DNA of 64,000 nt, taken from positions 124,001-188,000 of the forward strand of contig NZ_JAPDIA010000007.1 in assembly GCF_029525575.1 (NCBI RefSeq), given 5' to 3'. Positions 52,701-59,350 of this stretch are shown here, piece after piece. A program made the translations under genes and the position numbers. The notes beneath the pieces were generated by a model. It worked only from the letters and a program-made list of their open reading frames with translations, searched no databases and had not been told where the DNA came from. This DNA is from Cohnella rhizosphaerae (GTDB lineage: Bacteria > Bacillota > Bacilli > Paenibacillales > Paenibacillaceae). Every line of letters begins with the position of its first letter. Positions within the stretch are counted from its first letter, which is position 1.

Positions 52701-53314
52701 ACGTTAAGAAAGTGAAGGAAGCTGCTCTGGCTGCGCTTGACCGGACAGCTCCTGAGCCGTTCCCTGATGTGCCGACGAACAGCTGGAGCTCCCGAGCGAT
52801 TGAAGTCGCCCTGCAGCTGGGCATCGTGCAAGGAAGACCGGACGGCAGCTTCCACGGAGGCGAATCGATTACCCGCGCAGAGTTTGTCGCGATGGTGGCG
52901 AAGGCTTTGTATCTCGACACGACAAGCGAGCGGGACGTTACGTTCTCCGATACGCAAGGTCACTGGGCTGCGCCGGCCATCGAGACTTTGAAAGCCGCCG
53001 GCGTGATCGAAGGCGTAGGCGCGGGTTCGTTCAAGCCTGATCAGCCGATAACCCGCGCCGAGATTTCAGCGATCCTGGCACGGATGATGGTTTTCGACCA
53101 GACGACTGGCAACGCCTATTTCTCGGACACAAGCGACAGCTGGGCGCGTCCCTATATCGCACAAATGGCTGATGCGGATATTGTGAGAGGCGCGGGCGAC
53201 GGCAAGTTTTATCCGAACGCTTATACGACTCGCGAACAGGCGGTAGCGATGATTATTCGAATGCTGACCGTATGCCGCAATGTTGATCTGCAGTTGATAG
53301 ACCTTTCCAAATAG
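49724..53314 (+). CDS. SLH-anchored NHL/cadherin-like adhesin, copy B, three hidden frameshifts
   Basis: Although open over 1,196 codons, this frame translates about residues 49-145 out of register (an Arg-rich stretch). In another frame the same DNA, 49.9-50.15 kb, encodes the NHL text NVVFDSAGNMYISDQNENRV found in copy A. Three one-base excesses, at 49869-49875, 50130-50135 and 50163-50167, add up to three and restore the frame. After the NHL propeller come six cadherin-like repeats (starting at about 50850, 51137, 51434, 51731, 52028, 52355) and three SLH domains. Signal peptide, leader and terminator match copy A. It has one stalk repeat more than copy A. Confidence 0.9.
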   Translation: MRNPYKVKPIIAFVMVLLLTAFPLIDGFGGKAYADSRKVIVTVVGTGARGGLGRWRTGDVGPVEFSSERRFRQRREHVHLRSEREPGSQGRCADRRDQHVGGYGNQRRFRRRRSGGIGAIVFALRPCVPRRRVVHRGDSERSERSISPSGTISTVAGNGSCNDGADIGDGGPAISANLCWIRGLAFDSHGNMYISSTNDARVRKVNALTGIISTVAGTGEQGYSAVETSAALSPLTAVAGLAVDDEDNLYIVEEYSSSTNGFIRKVDPSGNISIVAGGGNLETGPATSVNLNGPIGLTFHNGELFISTYTTILKLDLAAGTISKVAGSGNTGYSGDGGPASAANLFSPNGVAFDGDGYLHIADTENHVVRRIGESNDAGLSSLTLSSGSLSPGFSSGTTDYTAVIPSSESSITVTPTVRDSYATVEVNGTAVTSGMESGAIDLSVGDTVAIVVTAEDGTKKTYKVTRTSLSNANLSSLTLSSGVLSPTFAPGTTGYAASVANGVSSIAVTPTVSDSNATVKVNGTTVTSGAASGAITLSVGDNPISVVVTAQDGTTTSTYAVMVTRAPSGNANLSSLTLSSGSLSPAFAAGTTGYTASVANGVSSITVTPTVSDSNATVKVNGTTVTSGAASGAITLSVGDNPISVVVTAQDGTTTSTYAVMVTRAPSGNANLSSLTLSSGSLSPAFAAGTTSYAASVGNGVSSITVTPTVSDSNATVKVNGTTVTSGAASGAITLSVGDNPISVVVTAQDGTTTKTYAATVTRAPSGNASLSSLTLSSGVLSPTFAPGTTSYAASVANGVSGITVTPTVSDSNATVKVNGTTVTSGAASGAINLSVGDNPISVVVTAEDGTTTSTYAVTVTRAATIAGGDSVSRSANASLSGLTLSSGSLSPAFAAGTTGYAASVANGVSSITVTPTLSDRTATVKVNGATVTSGSASGAIGLSVGDNLITVAVTAQDGTTTRTYIVTVKRAGDSASPPASPGPLLNDAITNVKKVKEAALAALDRTAPEPFPDVPTNSWSSRAIEVALQLGIVQGRPDGSFHGGESITRAEFVAMVAKALYLDTTSERDVTFSDTQGHWAAPAIETLKAAGVIEGVGAGSFKPDQPITRAEISAILARMMVFDQTTGNAYFSDTSDSWARPYIAQMADADIVRGAGDGKFYPNAYTTREQAVAMIIRMLTVCRNVDLQLIDLSK

Positions 53315-53372
53315 CTCGTTATCGAAAGGCACAGATTCTCGCATCCGAGAGCTGTGCCAGGGGCCTAACGTG

Positions 53373-53428
53373 AAAAAGAGACTTCTTCTCAAGTTCAAGA
53401 TTTTGAACTCGAGAGAAGTCTCTTTTTT
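53373..53428. terminator. Strong bidirectional terminator after adhesin B
   Basis: AAAAAGAGACTTCT pairs with AGAAGTCTCTTTTTT, with further inner pairing of CTCAAGTTCAA and TTGAACTCGAG. A smaller GGCACAG/CTGTGCC hairpin precedes it at about 53329-53357. Confidence 0.85.
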
Positions 53429-53603
53429 GGTTTCGTCATGTTCGATTGACTTAATCAACCATACCGCAAGTGAAGTCGAAAGTTATTGCGCGTGACGTTT
53501 GCCGAATCCCATCAAAGTTGTGCCTAATCCTCTCAAGTCGCCTTCCCAGGCGGATCAATATCGATTAAGTTTAAAGTTACAAATCGTTGTTGGGGAGGAC
53601 CAT

Positions 53604-53997
53604 ATGTCGGATCAATTCTCTCGATTGCAAAAAGAACTTGCCGAGCTGGTTAGTCGACATACAGACAAAGACGGATATTGGCCGACGATCATTCCGCAGC
53701 TGGGATTTTCTCGTTATTCCGCTTCTCATTACTCCACATGGTCTGGGTCGCCTTACGGACGCTACAACCCTTCCATCGGCATCGTCGTTCAAGGCACAAA
53801 AAAAACATTTTTTTGGGCAATGAGCGCTTCACGTATGGCCCATCCAAATACGTTGTTGCCTCCATGGATTGGCCCATTGTCATGGAATCGCCCGATGCAT
53901 CTCCCGAAGCTCCCAATTTATTTTGCCGGATTGCGTTTACGCCCGACATGAGGACCTGGCAGTTGAAAGGCTGGAGGAGGCTTACACCCCTCGTATG
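53604..53997 (+). pseudogene. AraC N-terminal ligand domain without a DNA-binding domain
   Basis: From ATG 53604 (behind GGGGAGG) the text MSDQFSRLQKELAELVSRHT, then PSIGIVVQGTKK, is the N-terminal domain of AraC-type regulators. A shift in the A/T runs at 53798-53814 joins to FLGNERFTYGPSKYVVASMD. The protein then ends, or shifts again near 53945 into an unrelated tail (NSDPEAIVKMAATVGKSIAV, stop at 54090) that may come from a flavodoxin-like gene. The AraC helix-turn-helix is absent, so this is probably a deletion chimera. The upstream 53429-53603 shows no other gene. Confidence 0.65.
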
Positions 53998-54106
53998 GAC
54001 GTGAACGTTAAAAACTCCGATCCGGAAGCGATCGTCAAAATGGCAGCAACCGTTGGAAAAAGCATTGCGGTTCCGATTGCTTCTAAGTAATTTAGACGAT
54101 AGAAAA

Positions 54107-54141
54107 CACGAACAAGCAGCGGCAACCGCTGCTTGTTCGTG
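54107..54141. terminator. Bidirectional hairpin terminator
   Basis: CACGAACAAGCAGCGG and CCGCTGCTTGTTCGTG are perfect 16-bp arms around CAA. It separates the AraC fragment from the convergent alcohol dehydrogenase. Confidence 0.8.
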
Positions 54142-54165
54142 CAATTGTACGCATAGTTTCGAGGA

Positions 54166-55141
54166 TCATCCCTGCTTTCTTTGAATGACTACCTTCCCCC
54201 CTCTTCGGATTTGTTTCGCACTTGCGGTACGCTTCGGATAATCCCTGAGATGTGAATGGGAAAATCCCACTCAAATGAACCTTCAATTTTTGCTCATGGA
54301 CGTTTTGAAGGATGGACACTAAATCATCGTGGTTTGGCTCCGCATGAACAAATTGAGCCTCAATTCCGCGAATTTTCGGATGCTCATGAATCGCCATGGC
54401 GACTAGCGAGATGAGCTTGCCGCCATCCTTCAACACAGCGTAGCTTTTTCGCCCGGTTTCACCTATCTTCGGATCTAGAACGGTAGAGGATCGATCCATA
54501 ACCATATCCAGTACAATATCTACAGGACTACGTATAGCCTTTGTAAAATCGGTTGTCGTATAATCAATGACCTCGTCGGCACCTAACTGTCGCACAAATT
54601 CATGGTTCATTTCAAGCGCCGTTGCAATCACATAGGCACCTGCTTGTTTGGCGAGTTGAACGGCAATATGTCCCACGCCGCCTGCACCTGCATGAATGAG
54701 AATGCGCTGCCCCGACTGTAGTTTTCCATACTTAAACAAAGACTGCCAGGCAGTCAACCCAACCGTTGGCCATGCAGCAGCTTCATGAAAAGACATCTCT
54801 TGTGGGACGATGGCAAGCGCGTTTTCTTCCATCACCACATAATCCGCATAAGCACCACCGTTGTTAATAGGAATTCCCATAACTCGGTCCCCCGGTTTCA
54901 CATGCGTCACCTTATTTCCAACCTCAGTGACCACACCGGCAAGATCTGCACCCAGAACATATGGCAACTGAACCGGCAAAATGTCCCTAACCGCCCCGGA
55001 ACGTAATATATAATCTGCCGGATTGATCGAAGCAGCATACATTTCTACTAAAACCTGTGTTTCTGTGATTACTGGCACATCTATCTCCTGTTCTTGTAAA
55101 ATTGCTGGAATTCCGAATTCCTTCAGAGCGATAGCTTTCAA
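54166..55141 (-). CDS. Zinc-independent quinone-oxidoreductase-like alcohol dehydrogenase (MDR family), one frameshift
   Basis: The protein has the GroES-like N-terminal fold (VLVEMYAASINPADYILRSG, LGADLAGVVTEVG) and the cofactor motif ILIHAGAGGVGHIAVQLAKQ. Cys/His zinc ligands of classical enzymes are missing, as in NADPH:quinone reductases. The C run 54196-54201 has one base too many; the corrected C-terminus is NPKRGKVVIQRKQG with a stop at 54166, the family's usual end. The gene is divergent from a TetR regulator, with a palindrome between them. Confidence 0.9.
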
Positions 55142-55190
55142 AATGAACGCCTCCTATTTTTCGTTATTTCTAAGCCTTGATAATTTATGA

Positions 55191-55216
55191 ACAATCGTTT
55201 ATTTATTAACGATTGT
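55191..55216. promoter_or_regulatory. Candidate TetR operator between alcohol dehydrogenase and TetR gene
   Basis: ACAATCGTT (55191-55199) and AACGATTGT (55208-55216) are perfect 9-bp arms with an 8-bp AT spacer. A looser ATGAAC...GTTCAT pair lies near 55285-55313 closer to the regulator gene. Confidence 0.65.
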
Positions 55217-55347
55217 CTGTTATCGTGATCGTAACAAGGTTATAAGTCCGCTTCAATAGTTAAAGTAACGGCATTTGGTCATTTATGAACAAGATTCGAT
55301 TGATCGTTCATTAACGAATAAAATGGCATGTACAAAAGGAGGGGCTT

Positions 55348-55908
55348 ATGGATAGAAGAATACGAAAGACACAAAAAGCGATTATCGGGGCTTTTGTCGA
55401 ACTGCTCGCAGAGAAAGATTTTAAAGATATTACAATCAATGAAGTAGCAGATCGGGCTGATGTTAGCCGCGGTACTATTTATTTGCATTACATGGACAAG
55501 TTCGATTTGTTGGATAAATGTATCGATTATTATTTTAAAAAATTATTTGAAAGCTGCATGCGTCTCGACGGCACTTCTCTTTTACTTTCGAAACCTCTGT
55601 TGGTCCGCACATTTGAGTATTTGGAACAACATGAATCCATATATAAGACTTTGCTCGTTAACAAAGGCATCCCTGCTTTCAGAAGCTACATGATGGATGA
55701 GATTCTGAGTAATCTTGGTGAATTGGTCGATGTGAGCGGCGTAAAACCGGACATGAACAAGGAAGTAGCGATACAGTTTGTGGCTTCGGCTATTGTTGGC
55801 GTACTCGAATGGTGGATTATCCACGCAACGCCTATTCCGGCCATGGATATAGCAGAACAATTGTGGTCACTGCTGGAGCGTATTCAAGTTATGCCTCATT
55901 TATTGTAG
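55348..55908 (+). CDS. TetR/AcrR-family regulator
   Basis: The 186-residue protein is intact, starting behind GGAGGGG. MDRRIRKTQKAIIGAFVELL and ITINEVADRADVSRGTIYLH form the DNA-binding domain; the C-terminal TetR_C_7-like domain ends in VASAIVGVLEWWIIH. It is divergent from the alcohol dehydrogenase gene and probably represses both through the palindrome at 55191-55216. Confidence 0.93.
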   Translation: MDRRIRKTQKAIIGAFVELLAEKDFKDITINEVADRADVSRGTIYLHYMDKFDLLDKCIDYYFKKLFESCMRLDGTSLLLSKPLLVRTFEYLEQHESIYKTLLVNKGIPAFRSYMMDEILSNLGELVDVSGVKPDMNKEVAIQFVASAIVGVLEWWIIHATPIPAMDIAEQLWSLLERIQVMPHLL

Positions 55909-55948
55909 CTGTGAAATTTGAAGAAGTTGTTCATCATGGACTTGCGCC

Positions 55949-55963
55949 TATAGCACTGCTATA
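55949..55963. promoter_or_regulatory. TetR operator at the regulator's own promoter
   Basis: The palindrome TATAGCACTGCTATA ends 8 bp before the ATG of the next TetR gene. The same 15-bp site recurs three times upstream of the SDR gene at 56.7 kb. Confidence 0.8.
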
Positions 55964-55971
55964 ATGGGTGT

Positions 55972-56547
55972 ATGAACACATACGACAAGATTTTGGCGGC
56001 TGCCCTTAAGGTACTCGAAGAGGAGGGCGGCGCCCAATTTTCGACGCGTGCCGTCACGGCGATCGCGCAGGTTACGGCTCCTACGCTCTACCACCATTTC
56101 GGCAATGCCGATGGACTTCTGAGCGCGGCTATCGTGGAAGCGTTCAAACAGTTGCTTGCAAGCAAGATTGCCGCTGCCGAGACCACCAATCCAGAGATGG
56201 CGCTTCGTCAAGGATGGGATGACTATGTCCGCTTCGCGGCGGCCCGTCCACGGATTTATGCGGCGATGATGGGACGGTTGCTCGAGGGCGCTCATATCGA
56301 GGCAGCAGATCAATCGCACCAAGCGCTGGTGCATAATGTTCAGAGGGTCGCTGCCGAAGGCAAGCTGGCCGTGCCGGCCCAGGCTGCGGCAGATCTGGTC
56401 TGGGCTTCCGCCAATACGGCCGCTTGGCTGTATGTGACGGCTCAGAGTCGTAAGGCGCCCCCACCCGAGCGCGACGTCATTGATCGCATTCGGGAAAGCG
56501 TCATGCAGATCATTTTGATCCAAGGGACGGACGCCGATTCAAAATGA
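55972..56547 (+). CDS. TetR-family regulator
   Basis: The 191-residue protein is intact. The DNA-binding domain is KILAAALKVLEEEGGAQFST followed by VTAIAQVTAPTLYHHFGNAD. The start lies so close to the operator that almost no 5' leader remains; the ribosome binding site is weak (ATGGGTGT), suggesting leaderless or poor translation. Copies of its presumed operator flank this gene and the SDR gene downstream, so it should autoregulate and repress the SDR. Confidence 0.92.
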   Translation: MNTYDKILAAALKVLEEEGGAQFSTRAVTAIAQVTAPTLYHHFGNADGLLSAAIVEAFKQLLASKIAAAETTNPEMALRQGWDDYVRFAAARPRIYAAMMGRLLEGAHIEAADQSHQALVHNVQRVAAEGKLAVPAQAAADLVWASANTAAWLYVTAQSRKAPPPERDVIDRIRESVMQIILIQGTDADSK

Positions 56548-56574
56548 AACTCCACAAATCACGGCACTTAAGAG

Positions 56575-56609
56575 AGATCGCCTATCCAAACCGGGATGGC
56601 GATCTTTTT
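56575..56609 (+). terminator. Terminator after the TetR gene
   Basis: AGATCGCC (56575-56582) pairs with GGCGATCT (56598-56605), followed by a T run. Confidence 0.85.
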
Positions 56610-56624
56610 CATTTTCGCAGGAGC

Positions 56625-56686
56625 TATAGCACTGCTATAGACAGTCCTGTATAGCGGTGCTATAATACCCGTATAACAGTGCTATA
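56625..56686. promoter_or_regulatory. Three tandem TetR operator palindromes upstream of the SDR gene
   Basis: TATAGCACTGCTATA (56625-56639), TATAGCGGTGCTATA (56650-56664) and TATAACAGTGCTATA (56672-56686) share the sequence of the site at 55949-55963. Start-to-start distances are 25 and 22 bp. Confidence 0.85.
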
Positions 56687-56723
56687 CAGCGATCCATATG
56701 TTATCCAACTCAGGAGGGTTACG

Positions 56724-57575
56724 ATGTCATCCAAAAATCAAGAGCTGGTTGTCGTAACGGGTACGTCCAGCGGTATCGGCAGGGCTACCGCGGAACGGCT
56801 CGCCGCTGACGGATTTCACGTTTTAGCCGGGGTTCGCCGCCAGGAAGACGCCGACAAGATTAGACGCCATAATATCGAGCCGGTGATCGTCGACATTACC
56901 AATCTCGACACCCTGAAGGCGCTGGCCGAACGGGTGAAGCAAGATCCGCTTGGCCGCTCTTTGCGGGCCGTGGTCAACAATGCCGGTATCGCCGTTAATG
57001 CGCCGCTTGAGATGGTTCCGCTCGATGAATTTCGCCGTCAGATCGAGGTCAGCGTAATCGGACAGGTCGCGGTGATTCAAGCGCTGACCCCCGCCTTGCT
57101 GAACAGCGGCGGGCGCGTGGTCAATATCGGTTCGCTTGGCGGCAAGATCTCCATGCCCGGCTTCGGCATTTATTCGGCTGCCAAGTATGCGATGGAGGCG
57201 GTCAATGACAGTCTTCGCCGGGAGATGTCCTCGTTCGGATTGAAGGTCATCATGATCACGCCTGGCGGTGTCAGCACGGGACTGTCGGAGCAAGGGATTA
57301 AGACGGCGGAGCGGCTAGCCAAGTTGATGACGCCGGACCAGCATAGGCGCCATGATCGTCTTTTCGCTGCCGTGAAGGCTCAGGCCGAGACGTGGGCAAC
57401 GGACGGCATCCGCCCCGAGAAAGTGGCAGCGGTGGTGTCACGAGCCATCCACGCAAGCAAGCCGCGCACCCGCTATACGGCCGGTCGCGATTCGGCGCTG
57501 CTGACCCGACTGGTCCGTATTCTCCCGGACAAACTCCTCGACCGGATGCTCCGCAGCCTGATGAATCTGCAGTAA
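56724..57575 (+). CDS. SDR-family oxidoreductase
   Basis: The intact 283-residue protein starts at the ATG at 56724 behind GGAGGG. VVVTGTSSGIGRATAERLAA is the cofactor motif, VVNNAGIAVNAPLEM carries NNAG, IGSLGGKISMPGFGIYSAAK contains the Ser and YxxxK. The C-terminal extension (RYTAGRDSALLTRLVRILPD) resembles retinol-dehydrogenase-like SDRs. Three operator copies upstream indicate tight TetR control. Substrate unknown, probably a small hydrophobic carbonyl compound. Confidence 0.92.
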   Translation: MSSKNQELVVVTGTSSGIGRATAERLAADGFHVLAGVRRQEDADKIRRHNIEPVIVDITNLDTLKALAERVKQDPLGRSLRAVVNNAGIAVNAPLEMVPLDEFRRQIEVSVIGQVAVIQALTPALLNSGGRVVNIGSLGGKISMPGFGIYSAAKYAMEAVNDSLRREMSSFGLKVIMITPGGVSTGLSEQGIKTAERLAKLMTPDQHRRHDRLFAAVKAQAETWATDGIRPEKVAAVVSRAIHASKPRTRYTAGRDSALLTRLVRILPDKLLDRMLRSLMNLQ

Positions 57576-57623
57576 CGGAAGAACCGAAGTGCCTAACGGT
57601 ACGCTATCGCGTGAAAATAAGGA

Positions 57624-57655
57624 AAAGCCCCCTCGCACTCGCAACAGGGGGCTTT
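57624..57655. terminator. Bidirectional terminator between SDR and PadR genes
   Basis: AAAGCCCCCT and AGGGGGCTTT arms around a 12-base loop, placed between two convergent genes. Confidence 0.85.
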
Positions 57656-58202
57656 ATTCCACATGTCCCTCTATAGCCTCTATAGCTGTCTTCAATTGCT
57701 CAAACCACGCCAAGTTAACCAAGTGATGAGAACGGGAATTTTCGTTCATGCGGCGGTAATAATCGATTGTGCCAGGGAGTTCTTGTGAGTTGGACAGGTA
57801 CGCATCAAGAAGGGCGATTCGGGCTCTCGTCTGGTCGATTTGCGATTGGATCAGCGCCAGCAGTTTGTTTTTGTCGTATTCATCGGCAAAGAGGAGCGCC
57901 CCATAAAATTGTAGGTTCACATATTCCGACTTGGTGCCGTATTCGACCATTAATTTTTCGAATTCAGCCATTCCCGAGCCGGTGACTTTATAGCTCCGAA
58001 TTTCGCGGCCACTGGTTGAAGGATTCTGCTGAACCTGTTCAATCCAGCCTTTTTCCTCAAGCTGCTGCAGATTGTAATAAAACGAGCCTTTCGTGAAGCT
58101 TACGATATATTGGTAATGGCGTTTTTCCATGAGGGCCAGTAGTTCATAGCCGTGAGCGCCGGGGTTTTGGATAAGCAAGCCAAGGATGAGTAAGGGGATC
58201 AA
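57654..58202 (-). CDS. PadR-family transcriptional regulator
   Basis: The 182-residue protein is intact. IPLLILGLLIQNPGAHGYEL and FTKGSFYYNLQQLEEKGWIE form the winged helix, with the C-terminal Vir-type dimerisation helices (YDKNKLLALIQSQIDQTRAR). Its start overlaps the stop of the esterase gene by 4 bp (ATGA), so it is co-translated. Two identical palindromes upstream of the operon are the likely binding sites, giving autoregulation. Confidence 0.93.
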   Translation of the reverse strand: MIPLLILGLLIQNPGAHGYELLALMEKRHYQYIVSFTKGSFYYNLQQLEEKGWIEQVQQNPSTSGREIRSYKVTGSGMAEFEKLMVEYGTKSEYVNLQFYGALLFADEYDKNKLLALIQSQIDQTRARIALLDAYLSNSQELPGTIDYYRRMNENSRSHHLVNLAWFEQLKTAIEAIEGHVE

Positions 58203-59041
58203 GGCTGCATAACCCTCCCGATCTTCGCCTCGTATTCCGCGTACGTGATTCGACCCGAAGCCAAATCCATGCTATGAAGGTAAATCTGCTCTATTTTCGA
58301 ATAATCGCGCGCCACTTTCAGCGACTGCTCCTCACCCGGGATGGGCTCCAGGACATGACACTTGTTCGAAAAAGCTTCAAAATAGCGGTAGCCGAACTTG
58401 CGCTGCGAGACCGCGTCTAAATGAATGCCGTCAGGATTCGCGGTCAACTCCGCCGCTGTTACAAAATAACAATTAGGCTGCTCGTTAGCGAAGCGCTGCA
58501 ATTGTTCATTGACCTGCCGATATTCTGTCGCATGCTGTCCAAAACCGGTCTTCCCAAGGAAATCGCCAAGTCCGCCAATGATCAACGGCACCTCATCAAG
58601 ACGCAATTCGTTTCTTAGCGTCTCCATGATCAAGGTCAATTTCCCGTAATACGTTTCATGCAGCGAACGGTAACTGTCGCTCTCGCCCTGGTGCCAAAGG
58701 ATTCCGCAGATTTGACTGGACCGCAAGGCGAAGCGGGCCTCGGACAAAGCATGCTGAAACAGGATGCCTTCCGGGTGCCAGTCGTTCAAGGAACTGCCGC
58801 CTTCCGCACAAGGAATCAACCCAACTTCCTCCTCGGGATTGGCCCTCGACCAGGCATCGGCGAAAGATGCCGCAAGGCTGACACCGGAAACCGGACGGTC
58901 ATAATTAATCGGCTCTGTCATCATCTGCCACTGTCCATTGCGCAGCATTTTTATATTCTCACGATAGATCGGATCGACTTCATGCAAAAATCCACGGCCT
59001 GCCATATTCGACTGACCTAACATTAGAAATGATTTTATCAT
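58199..59041 (-). CDS. SGNH-type acetylesterase, sialate O-acetylesterase-like
   Basis: The intact 280-residue protein shows IKSFLMLGQSNMAGRG (nucleophile Ser in GQSN), CAEGGSSLNDW, ILWHQGESDSYR and the catalytic Asp-x-x-His in NPDGIHLDA, all typical of the DUF303/SASA family. No signal peptide is seen, so it acts in the cytoplasm, probably deacetylating an imported sugar. It is the first gene of an operon with the PadR regulator. Confidence 0.92.
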   Translation of the reverse strand: MIKSFLMLGQSNMAGRGFLHEVDPIYRENIKMLRNGQWQMMTEPINYDRPVSGVSLAASFADAWSRANPEEEVGLIPCAEGGSSLNDWHPEGILFQHALSEARFALRSSQICGILWHQGESDSYRSLHETYYGKLTLIMETLRNELRLDEVPLIIGGLGDFLGKTGFGQHATEYRQVNEQLQRFANEQPNCYFVTAAELTANPDGIHLDAVSQRKFGYRYFEAFSNKCHVLEPIPGEEQSLKVARDYSKIEQIYLHSMDLASGRITYAEYEAKIGRVMQP

Positions 59042-59069
59042 TTAACCTGCGCTCCTGTCATAGTAGTTA

Positions 59070-59112
59070 TAGTCTAATTAGACTAAAAATATTATATAGT
59101 CTAATTAGACTA
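59070..59112. promoter_or_regulatory. Two identical 16-bp palindromes, probable PadR operators
   Basis: TAGTCTAATTAGACTA occurs at 59070-59085 and again at 59097-59112, 27 bp apart, directly upstream of the esterase-PadR operon. Confidence 0.8.
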
Positions 59113-59289
59113 TTGTCCATGAAGAAGGCTAGCTTATTCTGTGCACTCTGCCGGTGCCTGCGCAACGTTTTCATTGTATGTTATGTAATATTAATGGAAT
59201 ATATTAAATATCTGTGTTATAAAATATCACAATAAAACTCCTATTTTTCGTGTAGCATCAATAAAAATAATAAATAAGCTTAGGTTATA

Positions 59290-59318
59290 TTGACTATCAA
59301 TCATTATGAGGTTATATT
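59290..59318 (+). promoter_or_regulatory. SigA-type promoter of the SLH amidase gene
   Basis: TTGACT (59290-59295), a 17-bp spacer and TATATT (59313-59318) lie 32 bp before the start codon, with AAAGGAGGGG in the leader. The rest of 59113-59289 is AT-rich and shows no gene. Confidence 0.7.
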
Positions 59319-59350
59319 TCCTTACATACAAAGGAGGGGAATCCTACATA

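Noticed and set aside
41066..52920. Repeated 96-residue minus-strand frames with the same sequence
   Set aside because: They are the reverse complement of the cadherin-like repeats of the two adhesins.
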